A stretch of DNA of 64,000 bases from Streptomyces sp. NRRL F-2580 (GTDB lineage: Bacteria > Actinomycetota > Actinomycetes > Streptomycetales > Streptomycetaceae), in NCBI RefSeq assembly GCF_000720115.1, contig NZ_JOIR01000013.1, forward strand, positions 186,001 to 250,000. Direction: 5' to 3'. Positions 1-8,569 of this stretch are shown here, piece by piece. The stretch's first letter is position 1. Every line of letters begins with the position of its first letter. The notes beneath the pieces were generated by a model. It ran no database searches. It saw only the letters and a list, made by a program, of their open reading frames with translations, and had not been told where the DNA came from. The translations under genes were made by a program, and so were the position numbers.

Positions 1-81
1 CCGGTGGTGGTGTCCTTCGTCGACACGGACGCCGACCGGGAGGTCGCCGCCCATGTCGTCCTCGCGCACACGACCCGCTAG
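1..81 (+). CDS. C-terminal end of a truncated gene, unknown function
   Basis: Only the last 26 codons lie in the window, in frame from base 1 and ending in TAG at 79-81. The tail is mixed hydrophobic and charged (it includes VVVSFVDTD) and ends with Arg. Codon third positions are almost all G or C, as expected of a real Streptomyces gene. The stop overlaps the last bases of the convergent acyltransferase gene by four bases. No family can be assigned from so short a stretch. Confidence 0.5.
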   Translation, partial: PVVVSFVDTDADREVAAHVVLAHTTR

Positions 82-857
82 GACGGCTGGGAGGGCTGGG
101 AGGGCTGGGACGAAGCCCCCGAGCAGGCTTCCCCGGCTGCGAGCGCGGCGGTTCGCCAGGCGGCGGTGACGGCCCGTCGAGCCCGGTCCGTCGCCTCCGG
201 CACCCGGTCGGGCAGGTGCAGCGGCGAGCCGATGTGGACGTGCAGGCAGGGCCGGCGCAGCGGGGCGGTGACGACTCCTGCGAGCTGCTTGGCACTGCTG
301 CCGGAGCACAGGCGACGGGCGCCCGCCTGGCCGACGGGTACGACGGGGGCTCCCGTCGCGGCGGCCAGCCGGGCCAGGCCGCTGCGGAAGGGGCCAGGAG
401 CCGACTCCCCCGCGTCGCGGCGCGGCGGCAGGCCGCCTTCGCCGTAGAGCAGCACGCTGCGGCCCGAGGCGAGGGCGACGGCGGCGGCGTCCAGGGAGTC
501 CGCGGCGCGGGCGGTGCCGCGGTGGACGGCGATGTGGCCCTCGCGCCGGAGCGCGGAGCCGAGCAGGGGTACGCGCCACAGGCCGCCGGTGGCCAGGATC
601 ACCGGCTCGATCCCGTACTTGCGAAGCGCGGCGACGACGACGGCCGGATCGGCGAGGGAGGTGTGGTTGGCGACGAGGATGCTGGGCGCGGCGGGCCTCG
701 CGTTCGGGTCGGCGGTGACGGTCAGCCTCCCGAAGGCGGGGACGAGGGCGGCGGCGATTCGGCTGAGCATGGACGGCCCCGTTCGGGTGCGGTGGTTGGG
801 GTGGTGCCGTCCATCGTCGACCGGTGGGGTGGCGCGGTCATGAGTAGCCGTACTCAA
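78..857 (-). CDS. PlsC-like lysophospholipid acyltransferase (1-acyl-glycerol-3-phosphate acyltransferase family)
   Basis: This 259-residue protein carries the acyltransferase block NHTSLAD with His65 and Asp70 of the HX4D catalytic motif, and a downstream LLYGEGG block typical of the PlsC/AGPAT fold. Family members move an acyl chain to lysophosphatidic acid or related glycerol lipids at the inner membrane face. The first 29 residues are hydrophilic and poorly conserved in style; translation could instead begin at Met30 (base 770), just before a short hydrophobic segment. The C-terminus ends in SQPSQPSQPS, encoded by three copies of a 9-base repeat at 85-111. It is convergent with the truncated gene before it and divergent from the carboxypeptidase gene. 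Substrate is not predictable from sequence. Confidence 0.8.
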   Translation of the reverse strand: MSTATHDRATPPVDDGRHHPNHRTRTGPSMLSRIAAALVPAFGRLTVTADPNARPAAPSILVANHTSLADPAVVVAALRKYGIEPVILATGGLWRVPLLGSALRREGHIAVHRGTARAADSLDAAAVALASGRSVLLYGEGGLPPRRDAGESAPGPFRSGLARLAAATGAPVVPVGQAGARRLCSGSSAKQLAGVVTAPLRRPCLHVHIGSPLHLPDRVPEATDRARRAVTAAWRTAALAAGEACSGASSQPSQPSQPS

Positions 858-994
858 TCGAATATGACCGAACTGTCACAGGATCGAGCGCGCGGAACGT
901 GCGGGGGCACCGCGCACATCTAGCACTTCGGCGGGGCTCCTCGGGGCCCCGCCGCACGGTATCGGAACGGCGTGAACAGCAAGGCGGGGCAGGG

Positions 995-3900
995 ATGAAG
1001 GCGGTAACGGTGGCGGGCGGTTCCTCGGACGACCCGGAGATCGAGCGGGGGCCCGCCGTCCCGGAGACGGAGCCCGATGTCGCCCCCGACATCAGGGACG
1101 ACGACCCTACGCGGGCCCACACCCCCGCCCCCCGGGCACAACCCGAAGCCGAGGCAACAGCCCGGCCCACGCCCGCCCCCGAATCCGGCCGCCCGAACCC
1201 CACGGCTGACGCCGAAGTGGAGGCCGAGGCCGAGGGCGAACGCATGGCCGAAGCCAACGCCGGGGCGAAAGCAGGGGCGGAGGCCGAGGGCGCGAGCGAG
1301 GCGGGGGCGGAAGCCAGCGTCGGGGCGAAGGCCGAAGCCGGGGCTGGTACGAAGGCAGGGGTCCAGGGCATGGCCGAGGCGGAAGCCGACATCAAGGCGA
1401 AGCCCGAGGCAAAAGCCGGGGTCGAGCCGGAAACAACGGGCGCCGGGGCCGAGGCGGGAACTGGTGCGGAAGCCAGGGGCAAGGTGAAGGCCGGAGTCAC
1501 GGCCGGGGCAGGGGCCGGGTCCCGGGTTGAAGCTGCGGTCGCCTCCGAGGCGGGAGCCAAGGCTGCGGTCGAGGCCGAGCGGGTGGTCGACAGGGCGGGC
1601 GAAGGCGCAACCGAGCGGCGCTCAGCCCTCGCGACACCCGAAGCAGGCGGTCCGGACCTTCAGACGGCACGCGAGGCAGCCGAGGCTACGGCCGGCCCGA
1701 AGGGCGACCCTGGCGGCGCAGCCGCACCCGGGCGCGAAGCCACCGCCGAAATCGACGATGTGGCCGAGCCCGAGGTCAAGGCCGCAGCCAGATCGGCGTC
1801 TACGGCCGACGGCGCAACCGCAGCTGCGCCCGCGAACAAGATCGCAGTCGAAGCCGACACTGCGGTCAAGCCCGTTGCCGAAGCCAACGCAAGACCGGAG
1901 GCCGCGGCTGGCCGTCCCGAGGCAACCGGGCCCGCGAAGCAGGCTGCACCCGAAGCCGACACCAACGGCAAGGCCGGGCCCGGATCGGAGGCCGAGGGGG
2001 CACGCGAAGTCGGCGCCGAAGCCGAGGCCAAGGCCAAGGCCAACATCAAAGCCAGGGCTGAGGCCGAGGGCGCAGCGACGGCAGGGCCGAAGGCCACGGC
2101 CGGACGGGCAGGCGCAACCCCGCCCGCCAACCCAACCGCACCCGAAGCCGACAACAAGGCCAACACCAAAGCCAAGGCTGAGCCCCAAGGCGACGCGAAG
2201 ACAGGGCCGAAGGCCACGGCCGGACGGGCAGGCGCAACCCCGCCCGCCAACCCAACCGCACCCGAAGCCGGCGGTGTGGTCAAGGCCGTAGCCGAAGCCA
2301 AGGCTGAGGCCCAAGGCGCAGCGAAGGCTGGACCGGCGGCCACGGCGGGACGGGCAGGGGCAACCGGGTCCGCAGACCTGGCCGCACCTGAAGCCGAGGC
2401 CAAGGTCGACACCGAAGCCGAGGCGGAAGCCAAGGGCGGGGCGGCGCGTGAAGCCGGGGGTGGGCCGGGTGGCGCAGGCGCGGGTGGTCCTACGGACGAG
2501 GGGGATGCGGGCCAGGGCGCGGTCGGCGCGGCGGACGAGACTCAGGTCCTCGTCGTGCCCAAGCCCCCGCGAGGCGACGGCGCGCCGAAGGTGCCTTCCT
2601 GGGCGCGTCAGGGCGAGGCGGAGGCGGACTCCGAGCGGACGAGCCAGTTCGTGGCGCTCAAGCCGCTCGACGTCGCCGCGCCCGCCGCGGCGGAGCCGAA
2701 GGCGGAGCCGCGTGTGCGGCCCCAGCCGCCGGAGGCGAGCGCCCCGCTGCCCCCTCTCGATCTGCTGGCCGAGCTCACCAACACCGCTCCCCCGCCGGAG
2801 ACCCCGCGCCGGACCGCCGTGCGCCGCGTCAAGGTGTGGACCCCGGTCCTGCTCCTCCTCGCCGGCGCCTACGTCGGGGCGCAGATGCTGCGCCCGCTGC
2901 CCGCCCCGCAGATGGTCTCCGCCGAGACCAACCGCACCGTCGACGGGCAGTTCTCCATCCCCTGGCCCGGCAAGGGCCAGGGGGCCGTTCACGTCGTCGG
3001 CTCCGGCGACCTCGGCACCTTCGGCGAGCAGAAGCCCGTCCCGACGGCCAGCGTCGCCAAGGTGATGACGGCGTACGTGGTCCTCAAGGGGCACCCGCTG
3101 CGCATGGCCGACCCCGGTCCCGACATCACGGTCGACGCGAAGACGGTCGCGGACGGCAAGGCCGAACACGAGTCCCGGATCGAGGGACTCACCGCCGGCC
3201 AGAAGTTCAGCCAGCAGGACATGCTCAAGATGCTGATGATCCCCTCGGGGAACAACGTGGCCAGGCTGCTGGCCCGTTGGGACACCGGGAGCGACGCCGA
3301 GGCCGCGTTCGTCGCGAAGATGAACGCCACCGCCAAGGAACTAGGGATGACCAACACCACGTACACGGACCCCAGCGGTCTGGACGCGGGCACCGTCAGC
3401 ACCGCCGCGGATCAGCTCAAGCTCGCCGAGACCGTCATGAAGGACGAGGTCTTCCGCTCGATCGTCGCGCTGCCGAACGCCACCATCAAGGGGCTTTCCA
3501 CGCCGCTCGACAACAACAACGACCTGCTCAACAGCAGCATCCGCGGCATCAAGACCGGTTCGAGCACACCCGCCGGCGGGGCCCTGATGTGGGCGGCGTA
3601 CAAGACGATCGACAACAAGGACCAGTTGATCCTCGGTACGTTGATGGACCAGCACGTGGACGGCCCGGACCTGAACGGCGCGAACAGCCTCATCCTCGTG
3701 CAGGACAACAGCAAGAAGATCATCGAAGCGGTACGGGGGGCCCTGGCGTCGGCCCCGGTCATCCGCAAGGGCCAGCCGGTGGGGTACCTGGAGGACGGGC
3801 TCGGCGGCCGGATGCCGCTCGTGGCCACCAAGGACCTGAACGTGATCGGCGTACCGGGCCAGCAGCTGAAACTGTCGCTCCTGCCCGGCGCCTCGCCGCT

Positions 3901-4039
3901 GCCGCACACCGCGAAGGCCGGTACCGAGGTCGCGACGCTGACCGTCGGTGAGGGTGACGGGGCCAAGAGCGTGCCGGTGGCCGTCCAGAAGGACATGGCC
4001 GAGCCCTCGTTCGGCACGCGCATGACCCGTATGCGCTAG
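995..4039 (+). CDS. Membrane-anchored D-alanyl-D-alanine carboxypeptidase (peptidase S11) with very long low-complexity cytoplasmic tail
   Basis: The last 400 residues are a serine D,D-carboxypeptidase domain that trims pentapeptide stems of peptidoglycan outside the cell. The three active-site motifs are present: SVAK (Ser686, Lys689), SGN (751-753) and KTG (853-855). A single transmembrane segment lies near residues 614-632. Before it come about 600 residues dominated by Ala, Glu, Lys, Gly and Pro in repeats of the type AEAKA, expected to be disordered or helical and cytoplasmic. The ATG at 995 was chosen because GGGGCAGGG precedes it; an upstream in-frame ATG at 899 has no such site. At 1,014 residues it is more than twice the usual length of such enzymes, although Streptomyces do have tailed versions. 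It ends at a hairpin shared with the convergent gene. Confidence 0.9.
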   Translation: MKAVTVAGGSSDDPEIERGPAVPETEPDVAPDIRDDDPTRAHTPAPRAQPEAEATARPTPAPESGRPNPTADAEVEAEAEGERMAEANAGAKAGAEAEGASEAGAEASVGAKAEAGAGTKAGVQGMAEAEADIKAKPEAKAGVEPETTGAGAEAGTGAEARGKVKAGVTAGAGAGSRVEAAVASEAGAKAAVEAERVVDRAGEGATERRSALATPEAGGPDLQTAREAAEATAGPKGDPGGAAAPGREATAEIDDVAEPEVKAAARSASTADGATAAAPANKIAVEADTAVKPVAEANARPEAAAGRPEATGPAKQAAPEADTNGKAGPGSEAEGAREVGAEAEAKAKANIKARAEAEGAATAGPKATAGRAGATPPANPTAPEADNKANTKAKAEPQGDAKTGPKATAGRAGATPPANPTAPEAGGVVKAVAEAKAEAQGAAKAGPAATAGRAGATGSADLAAPEAEAKVDTEAEAEAKGGAAREAGGGPGGAGAGGPTDEGDAGQGAVGAADETQVLVVPKPPRGDGAPKVPSWARQGEAEADSERTSQFVALKPLDVAAPAAAEPKAEPRVRPQPPEASAPLPPLDLLAELTNTAPPPETPRRTAVRRVKVWTPVLLLLAGAYVGAQMLRPLPAPQMVSAETNRTVDGQFSIPWPGKGQGAVHVVGSGDLGTFGEQKPVPTASVAKVMTAYVVLKGHPLRMADPGPDITVDAKTVADGKAEHESRIEGLTAGQKFSQQDMLKMLMIPSGNNVARLLARWDTGSDAEAAFVAKMNATAKELGMTNTTYTDPSGLDAGTVSTAADQLKLAETVMKDEVFRSIVALPNATIKGLSTPLDNNNDLLNSSIRGIKTGSSTPAGGALMWAAYKTIDNKDQLILGTLMDQHVDGPDLNGANSLILVQDNSKKIIEAVRGALASAPVIRKGQPVGYLEDGLGGRMPLVATKDLNVIGVPGQQLKLSLLPGASPLPHTAKAGTEVATLTVGEGDGAKSVPVAVQKDMAEPSFGTRMTRMR
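2041..2270 (+). repeat. Near-exact tandem repeat, 120-base period, inside the carboxypeptidase tail
   Basis: Bases 2041-2150 and 2161-2270 are almost the same sequence shifted by exactly 120 bases; the stretch 2202-2270 copies 2082-2150 without change. Each unit encodes 40 residues including GRAGATPPANPTAPEA. A third, diverged copy with a different length follows at about 2290-2400. The period is a multiple of three, so copy number can change without breaking the frame. Confidence 0.9.
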
Positions 4040-4078
4040 AACTAGCCGATAACGCCCTATGACAGCCGGTACAGGCAG

Positions 4079-4110
4079 AGGCGGTCGTGGCCCGAGGGCC
4101 GCGACCGCCT
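4079..4110. terminator. Bidirectional hairpin terminator
   Basis: Two 15-base arms (4079-4093 and 4096-4110) are complementary with a single G-T type mismatch. It lies between the convergent carboxypeptidase gene, ending at 4039, and the membrane protein gene, ending at 4125, so it can serve both strands. There is no clear U tract, which is usual in Streptomyces. Confidence 0.65.
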
Positions 4111-4124
4111 CGCCGTGCGGTGGG

Positions 4125-4931
4125 TCAGGCGCCGCGCGGCACCCGCGACGGCCGGCCCGAGCCGCGCGTCAGGGAGTACCCGAACATGCCCGCGGCGGCG
4201 GCGAGCACCCCGCCCATCGCGGTCCAGATCCAGCGGTCCGACCACCAGCCGCCGGACCAGCCGTCCTCCGGCTCGCGCAGGGAGGCGGTCACCGTACCGG
4301 CGACCAGCGGCGTGGAGAGGGCGCCGTCCACCGCGTGGGCGCCTCCGGTCTCCTTGACCTCGGCCTCGACGGCCGCGCGCACCGGCAGGCCCAGGTCCTC
4401 CTCCGGCAGGTTCACGACCGTCAGGCGGACGTAATAGCTGCCGGGCAGCGGGTCGTTGGCCCACGGCTCGGCGCCGGCGCGGACCGTGCGCAGGGTGCAG
4501 GACAGTTCGACGGACGTGGCTTCCTTCGCCGCGGCCGCGCTCTGCGTGCCGTACGTGCACGCCTGCCTGCGGCGCAGTCCGTCGTACACGTCGAGCTGCC
4601 AGGTCGACGCGCCGTGCCGGGTCGCCGACGCGGGCAGGGTGACCGCGGCCTTCACCGTGGCACGCTGCTGCGCGTCGAGCGGCAGCACCCAGTAGAGGTA
4701 GTCACCGGCGGACGCGTCGGCCGTGGCCTTCTGGCCCGGCCGGAACGCCGCGGCGGTACGGAAGCCGGTGCCCGCCTCGGTCGGGGCGGAGTCGGCCTTG
4801 CCCTTGCCCGGGGTGGTGGTGGGGCTCGCCGACGGCGTGTCCGCGACCGCCGTGCCCACGGCCGTACCCGCCACCGCGAAGGCGGCGGCTCCGGCGAGCA
4901 GGGCGGCGGTCAGTGTGCGTACGGTACGCAT
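4125..4931 (-). CDS. Exported single-pass membrane protein, partner of the upstream VWA protein
   Basis: The 268-residue protein begins MRTVRTLTAALLAG, a signal peptide ending near residue 30 (AVADTPSA), has an extracytoplasmic region with two Cys (ACTYG and LSCTLR) that could form a disulfide, and closes with a Trp-rich membrane segment (WIWTAMGGVLAAAAGMFGYS) and a short basic tail. Start and stop overlap by one base with the VWA gene upstream (TGATG at 4931), so the two are very probably co-translated. No named domain was recognised. Repeated Gly-Asp-Tyr-Leu-Tyr style beta motifs suggest an extracellular beta-sandwich. By context it may bind the VWA protein at the outer membrane face, which is inference. 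Confidence 0.75.
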   Translation of the reverse strand: MRTVRTLTAALLAGAAAFAVAGTAVGTAVADTPSASPTTTPGKGKADSAPTEAGTGFRTAAAFRPGQKATADASAGDYLYWVLPLDAQQRATVKAAVTLPASATRHGASTWQLDVYDGLRRRQACTYGTQSAAAAKEATSVELSCTLRTVRAGAEPWANDPLPGSYYVRLTVVNLPEEDLGLPVRAAVEAEVKETGGAHAVDGALSTPLVAGTVTASLREPEDGWSGGWWSDRWIWTAMGGVLAAAAGMFGYSLTRGSGRPSRVPRGA

Positions 4932-6208
4932 CAGTTGGTCCTCCAGACGGAAATGCGCCAGCGCGAGATCCATCCCCACACCAGACCGGCCAGCAGCCCG
5001 GTGAGCGCCAGCACGGCCAGCAGCCACCAGCCGCGGCCGAGGCCGAAGGCGGCCACGTCGGAGGCGCCGTCGGGTCCGTCCACCAGGTCGATGGTCAGCT
5101 CGACGGGCATGCCCGGGGTGGTCTTGACGGACGCGGGAGCGGAGAAGGAGTTGCTGACCTGGATGCAGACGGTCTCCGCCGCGGGCTTCCCATCCCCGTC
5201 CTCGTCGTCGATCTCGGCCTTCGGGTACCTCAGTCCGGTCGAGATGACGTCGGTGCGCCCGTCGCCCGCCTCCGCGCCGCGCACGATCTCACGTCCGTGG
5301 ACGGTCGTGGCGCGCAGCAGGACTCCGTAGTCCTTGTTGACGGCGCGGTCGGCGCCGATGCTCACCGAGGCGCGCAGCTCCTGGCCCGGGAGGACGTCCA
5401 CCCGGTACCAGCGGTGCTCGCCGAAGGTCTCGCGGTCGCTGTAGAGGCCGGCCTTCAGCTGCGGGGCGCCCTCGCACTGCTTGGCGCCCTCGGTCGCCAC
5501 CGGGTTGACGACCGGATCGGCGGCCCGGTCGACGAGTTGGCGCACTCTGCTGGAGAGTTCCGCCTTGTGCTGTACCGAGGTGTACGTACCGCCGGTGGCC
5601 TCGGCGATGCAGGTCAGCTGGGCCCGGGTCTTCGCGTCGGGTACCAGGCCGAGGGTGTCGATGACCAGGTGGATGCCCTTGGCGGCGATCTCACGCGCCA
5701 CTTCGCAGGGGTCGAGCGGGGCGCAGGTGTCCTCGCCGTCGGTGATGAGCACGATCCGCTTGGTGGCGTTGCCGCCTTCGAGGTCCTGGGCCGCGCCCTG
5801 GAGGGCCGGTCCGATCGGGGTCCAGCCGGTGGGGGCGAGGGTCGCCACGGCGGTCTTGGCCTCGGTCCGGTCGAGCGGCCCGACCGGGTAGAGCTGCTTG
5901 GTGTCCTTGCAGCCGAGCGCCCTGTCCTCGCCGGGGTAGGTCGCGCCCAGGGTCCGTATGCCGAGTTGCACCTCGGCGGGTACGGCGTCGATGACCTCGT
6001 TGAAGGCCTGCTTCGCCGCGGCCATCCGGGACTGGCCGTCGATGTCGGTCGCCCGCATGGAGCCGCTGACGTCGAGGACGAGATCGACCTTGGGAGGTTC
6101 CTTGGCCGTCGGTCCGTCGGCGGCGGTGGCGCTCGCCGGGAAGAGCCCGACGGCCAGGGCGGCGAGCAGGCCGCACGCCCCGGCCGCCAGCCGTTTTCTA
6201 GTGATCAT
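4931..6208 (-). CDS. Exported VWA-domain protein with C-terminal membrane anchor
   Basis: The 425-residue product begins MITRKRLAAGACGLLAALAVG, a clear signal peptide cut after about residue 30. A von Willebrand A domain follows directly; its metal-binding MIDAS motif is DVSGSM (Asp46, Ser48, Ser50), and the later TDGEDTC block matches the conserved Asp of that fold. A second, beta-rich region precedes a transmembrane segment near the end (WWLLAVLALTGLLAGLVW) and a basic cytoplasmic tip. Such proteins bind partner proteins through a divalent metal. Translation could also start ten codons earlier at 6238; the inner Met was preferred because it gives a clean signal peptide. The gene is the first of a two-gene unit. 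Confidence 0.85.
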   Translation of the reverse strand: MITRKRLAAGACGLLAALAVGLFPASATAADGPTAKEPPKVDLVLDVSGSMRATDIDGQSRMAAAKQAFNEVIDAVPAEVQLGIRTLGATYPGEDRALGCKDTKQLYPVGPLDRTEAKTAVATLAPTGWTPIGPALQGAAQDLEGGNATKRIVLITDGEDTCAPLDPCEVAREIAAKGIHLVIDTLGLVPDAKTRAQLTCIAEATGGTYTSVQHKAELSSRVRQLVDRAADPVVNPVATEGAKQCEGAPQLKAGLYSDRETFGEHRWYRVDVLPGQELRASVSIGADRAVNKDYGVLLRATTVHGREIVRGAEAGDGRTDVISTGLRYPKAEIDDEDGDGKPAAETVCIQVSNSFSAPASVKTTPGMPVELTIDLVDGPDGASDVAAFGLGRGWWLLAVLALTGLLAGLVWGWISRWRISVWRTN

Positions 6209-6380
6209 CGCCGGATCGTATTGAGGATCGTCCGGCAATCCAAAACCGGGTCCCCGTCGTGGCTTTCACGGTGTGGGCGGCTTTCCGCCAGGTGCCCCGG
6301 CGGTGCACGGGGGCGGCGGACGGGGCGGACCGGCGGATATCCGGGTGCATGGGACGGAGCGCCCGTTCTACTCTGCCGGG

Positions 6381-6746
6381 ATGAGTACCCGTACCTTCCG
6401 TATCACCGTCCGCGGTTCGTTCGACGGTCTGACCGACGGCCAGCGGGCCGAGCTGCTCGCGGCCGCGCCCGAGCACGACATGCTGCGTGCGGAGTTCACC
6501 GCCGAGGGGCACCTGACGTACGACCTCGCGGCCCGACCCTTCTTCACCTTCCGCTTCCTGGACTCGGGCGAGGCCGAGGCGGACATCCTCGACGCGACGG
6601 CCCGTGCCGAGCTGGCGGCGGAGAGCTGGCTGACCGAGCGCGGTTACGGCTTCAAGCAGTTGAAGTCGCAGGCGCAGGATCTCTCGCAGGCTCCGCTGGG
6701 CAAGCGCGGACGCCGTGAGGCGGCCCGCGCCGACGGCCGGGACTGA
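6381..6746 (+). CDS. DUF6204 family protein
   Basis: The 121-residue protein starts MSTRTFRITVRGSFDGLTD and contains RPFFTFRFLDSGEAE and a C-terminal LSQAPLGKRGRR block, which I recognise as the actinobacterial DUF6204 family. It is soluble, with no signal or membrane segment. Function is unknown. It is divergent from the VWA gene pair, with 172 bases between, and convergent with the flavin monooxygenase gene. Its stop codon lies inside the first unit of a 13-base tandem repeat. Confidence 0.8.
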   Translation: MSTRTFRITVRGSFDGLTDGQRAELLAAAPEHDMLRAEFTAEGHLTYDLAARPFFTFRFLDSGEAEADILDATARAELAAESWLTERGYGFKQLKSQAQDLSQAPLGKRGRREAARADGRD

Positions 6747-6802
6747 CGGCCGGGACTGACCGCCGGGACTGACCGCCGGGGCTGACCGCCGGGGCTGACC
6801 GC
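6738..6802 (+). repeat. Five 13-base tandem repeats spanning a stop codon
   Basis: Five consecutive copies of CGGGACTGACCGC or one-base variants occupy 6738-6750, 6751-6763, 6764-6776, 6777-6789 and 6790-6802, with a decayed sixth copy after. The DUF6204 stop TGA sits in the first copy and every later copy also carries a TGA. The array fills the gap between two convergent genes. Confidence 0.9.
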
Positions 6803-6837
6803 CGGAACCTGACGGCCTCTCCGGTCAGACTCGCCGG

Positions 6838-8493
6838 TCAGGACTCGTCGTTCGCGGCGAAGACGACCCCGAGGTGGGCGGCCAGTGCCCGCGGGGCGGG
6901 CGGGGTGAGGCGGGCGCCGAGGTAGCCGTCCGGCCGGATCACGAAGGCCGTCGGCTGGTCGACCGCGTAGCGGCGGGCGAACTCGCCTCGGGAGTCCCTG
7001 TACACCGGCGGCGGGGACGCGCCGGCCTCACCGTCGGGCCGGGCATCGGCCGGGGCGTCGGCCGGGACCACCACGCAGGCCTCCACCAGGCCCCCGGAGG
7101 ACTCCCGTGCCGTCCGGACGAGTTCGTCGAGGCCCGGCCCGGTCCCGTACAGCAGCAGGAGGTGCTCGCGCTCCCGCAGGAGGTCGTAGAGCCGCAGCGG
7201 GTAGGCGGGGATCTCGCCGGTGAGCCCGCGGCAGTCCGGTGCGCGGTCGCCCGGCCGGGGCCCCCGGCCCTCGCCGGGCGGGTCCACGACGGGGCTTCCC
7301 CGGTAGCCGACGAGGAGTTGCGCCTCGCGCAGCATCAAGGTCTCCGGGTCGTCCGGGTCGGCCTCGAATCCCTTGACGGCGTGCCGTACGGTGCGGCCGA
7401 CGACTTCCTCGCCGACGGGCCGGCGCTCGGCGTCGTAGCTCGCGAGGAGGGCGGGGTGGGCCGCGTCCCGGACCGCGAGGGCGAGTTTCCAGGCCAGGTT
7501 CCAGGCGTCCTGGATACCGGTGTTCATGCCCTGGGCGCCGGTGGGCGGGTGGATGTGGGCCGCGTCCCCGGCGACGAAGACCCGGCCGTCCCCGTACCGG
7601 TCCACGATCCGGTGGCTGATGCGGAACACCGAGGCCCAGCGGATGTCGGAGGCGGTGGTCGGCTCGGGTGACAGCCGGTCCAGGACGGTCTGGACGTCCG
7701 CCAGTCCGGGGGCCCGGCTGCTCCGCAGGCCGTGGGTGATGCCGTCGGAGGCGTCCTCGGCCTGCCGCGCGGTGGAGAGTTCGGGCGGCACCATCATCGA
7801 CATCCGGTACCGGCCCGGGCCGGGCAGCGGGATGCACACCAGCAGGTCGTCGACGGCGCCGTCACCGTCTCGGTGCAGGGAACGCACGCCGAACCCGCGG
7901 GGTACGTCCCAGTCGACCCGCACGTCGGCGAGCATGTATTCCTCGGGGAAGGCCCCGCCCTCGTAGCTGAGCCCGAGCCCCTTGCGGACGATGCTGTGGG
8001 CGCCGTCGCAGCCCACCAGGAAGCGGGTGCGTATCTCTTCCTCGGCGCCGGACGGGGTGTGCAGCCGGCAGGTCACGCCGTCGGCGTCCTGCCGGAACGA
8101 CACGAGCTCGGTGCCGCGTTCGACGGCGGTACCGAAGCGGGCCAGGAACTCGTCGAGGATGCGCTCGGTCTCGTACTGCGGCAGCGCCGCGAACCCGTAG
8201 GGCACTTCGGGCGGCAGGACGAGGTCGATGCGCGGCTGCTCGATGCCGTTGACGTACATGTACTGGCCGCGCATCGGGACGGCCGCTTCCAGGGCCGTGC
8301 GGACCAGTCCCATGCGGTCCCAGATCTCCAGGGTGCGCGGCTGGATCCCCACGGCCTTGGCGAACGGCAGCCGGGCGGGCAGCCGGTCCACGATCCGGCA
8401 GGAGACTCCGCGTCTGCGGAGCTCGGCCGCAGCGGTCAGTCCGACCGGGCCGGCGCCGACGACGAGGACGTCCGTTGCATAGGTGCGCGCCAC
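6838..8493 (-). CDS. FAD-dependent aromatic monooxygenase (PheA/TfdB, rifampicin-monooxygenase-like)
   Basis: This 551-residue flavoprotein has the dinucleotide-binding motif GAGPVGLTAAAELRRRG near residues 13-29, the DG motif (VGCDGAHSIVRKGLG) and the second FAD block GDAAHIHPPTGAQGMN followed by DAWNLAWKL, which together define the class A aromatic hydroxylases. These use NAD(P)H and oxygen to hydroxylate a phenolic ring, either in catabolism, antibiotic tailoring or antibiotic inactivation. The C-terminal 130 residues form the thioredoxin-like domain typical of the phenol hydroxylase subgroup. It starts with ATG at 8493, and 76 bases separate it from the Ohr gene ahead of it on the same strand. 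The substrate cannot be told from sequence. Confidence 0.85.
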   Translation of the reverse strand: MARTYATDVLVVGAGPVGLTAAAELRRRGVSCRIVDRLPARLPFAKAVGIQPRTLEIWDRMGLVRTALEAAVPMRGQYMYVNGIEQPRIDLVLPPEVPYGFAALPQYETERILDEFLARFGTAVERGTELVSFRQDADGVTCRLHTPSGAEEEIRTRFLVGCDGAHSIVRKGLGLSYEGGAFPEEYMLADVRVDWDVPRGFGVRSLHRDGDGAVDDLLVCIPLPGPGRYRMSMMVPPELSTARQAEDASDGITHGLRSSRAPGLADVQTVLDRLSPEPTTASDIRWASVFRISHRIVDRYGDGRVFVAGDAAHIHPPTGAQGMNTGIQDAWNLAWKLALAVRDAAHPALLASYDAERRPVGEEVVGRTVRHAVKGFEADPDDPETLMLREAQLLVGYRGSPVVDPPGEGRGPRPGDRAPDCRGLTGEIPAYPLRLYDLLREREHLLLLYGTGPGLDELVRTARESSGGLVEACVVVPADAPADARPDGEAGASPPPVYRDSRGEFARRYAVDQPTAFVIRPDGYLGARLTPPAPRALAAHLGVVFAANDES

Positions 8494-8569
8494 TGGCGCC
8501 TCCCGGCGTGCGGCCCCCCTGGGGATCGGTGCCCCTCCATGGTCGCCGCGCGCCGGGTGCCCGGCATCT

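Noticed and set aside
1622..3169. A 515-codon open frame on the minus strand opposite the carboxypeptidase gene
   Set aside because: Its Gly/Leu/Arg/Phe-rich repeats are the mirror of the Ala/Glu/Lys tail on the other strand, third-position composition is wrong, and no family motif is present.
6738..6802. The 13-base repeats as a CRISPR array
   Set aside because: Units are contiguous without spacers and far too short.
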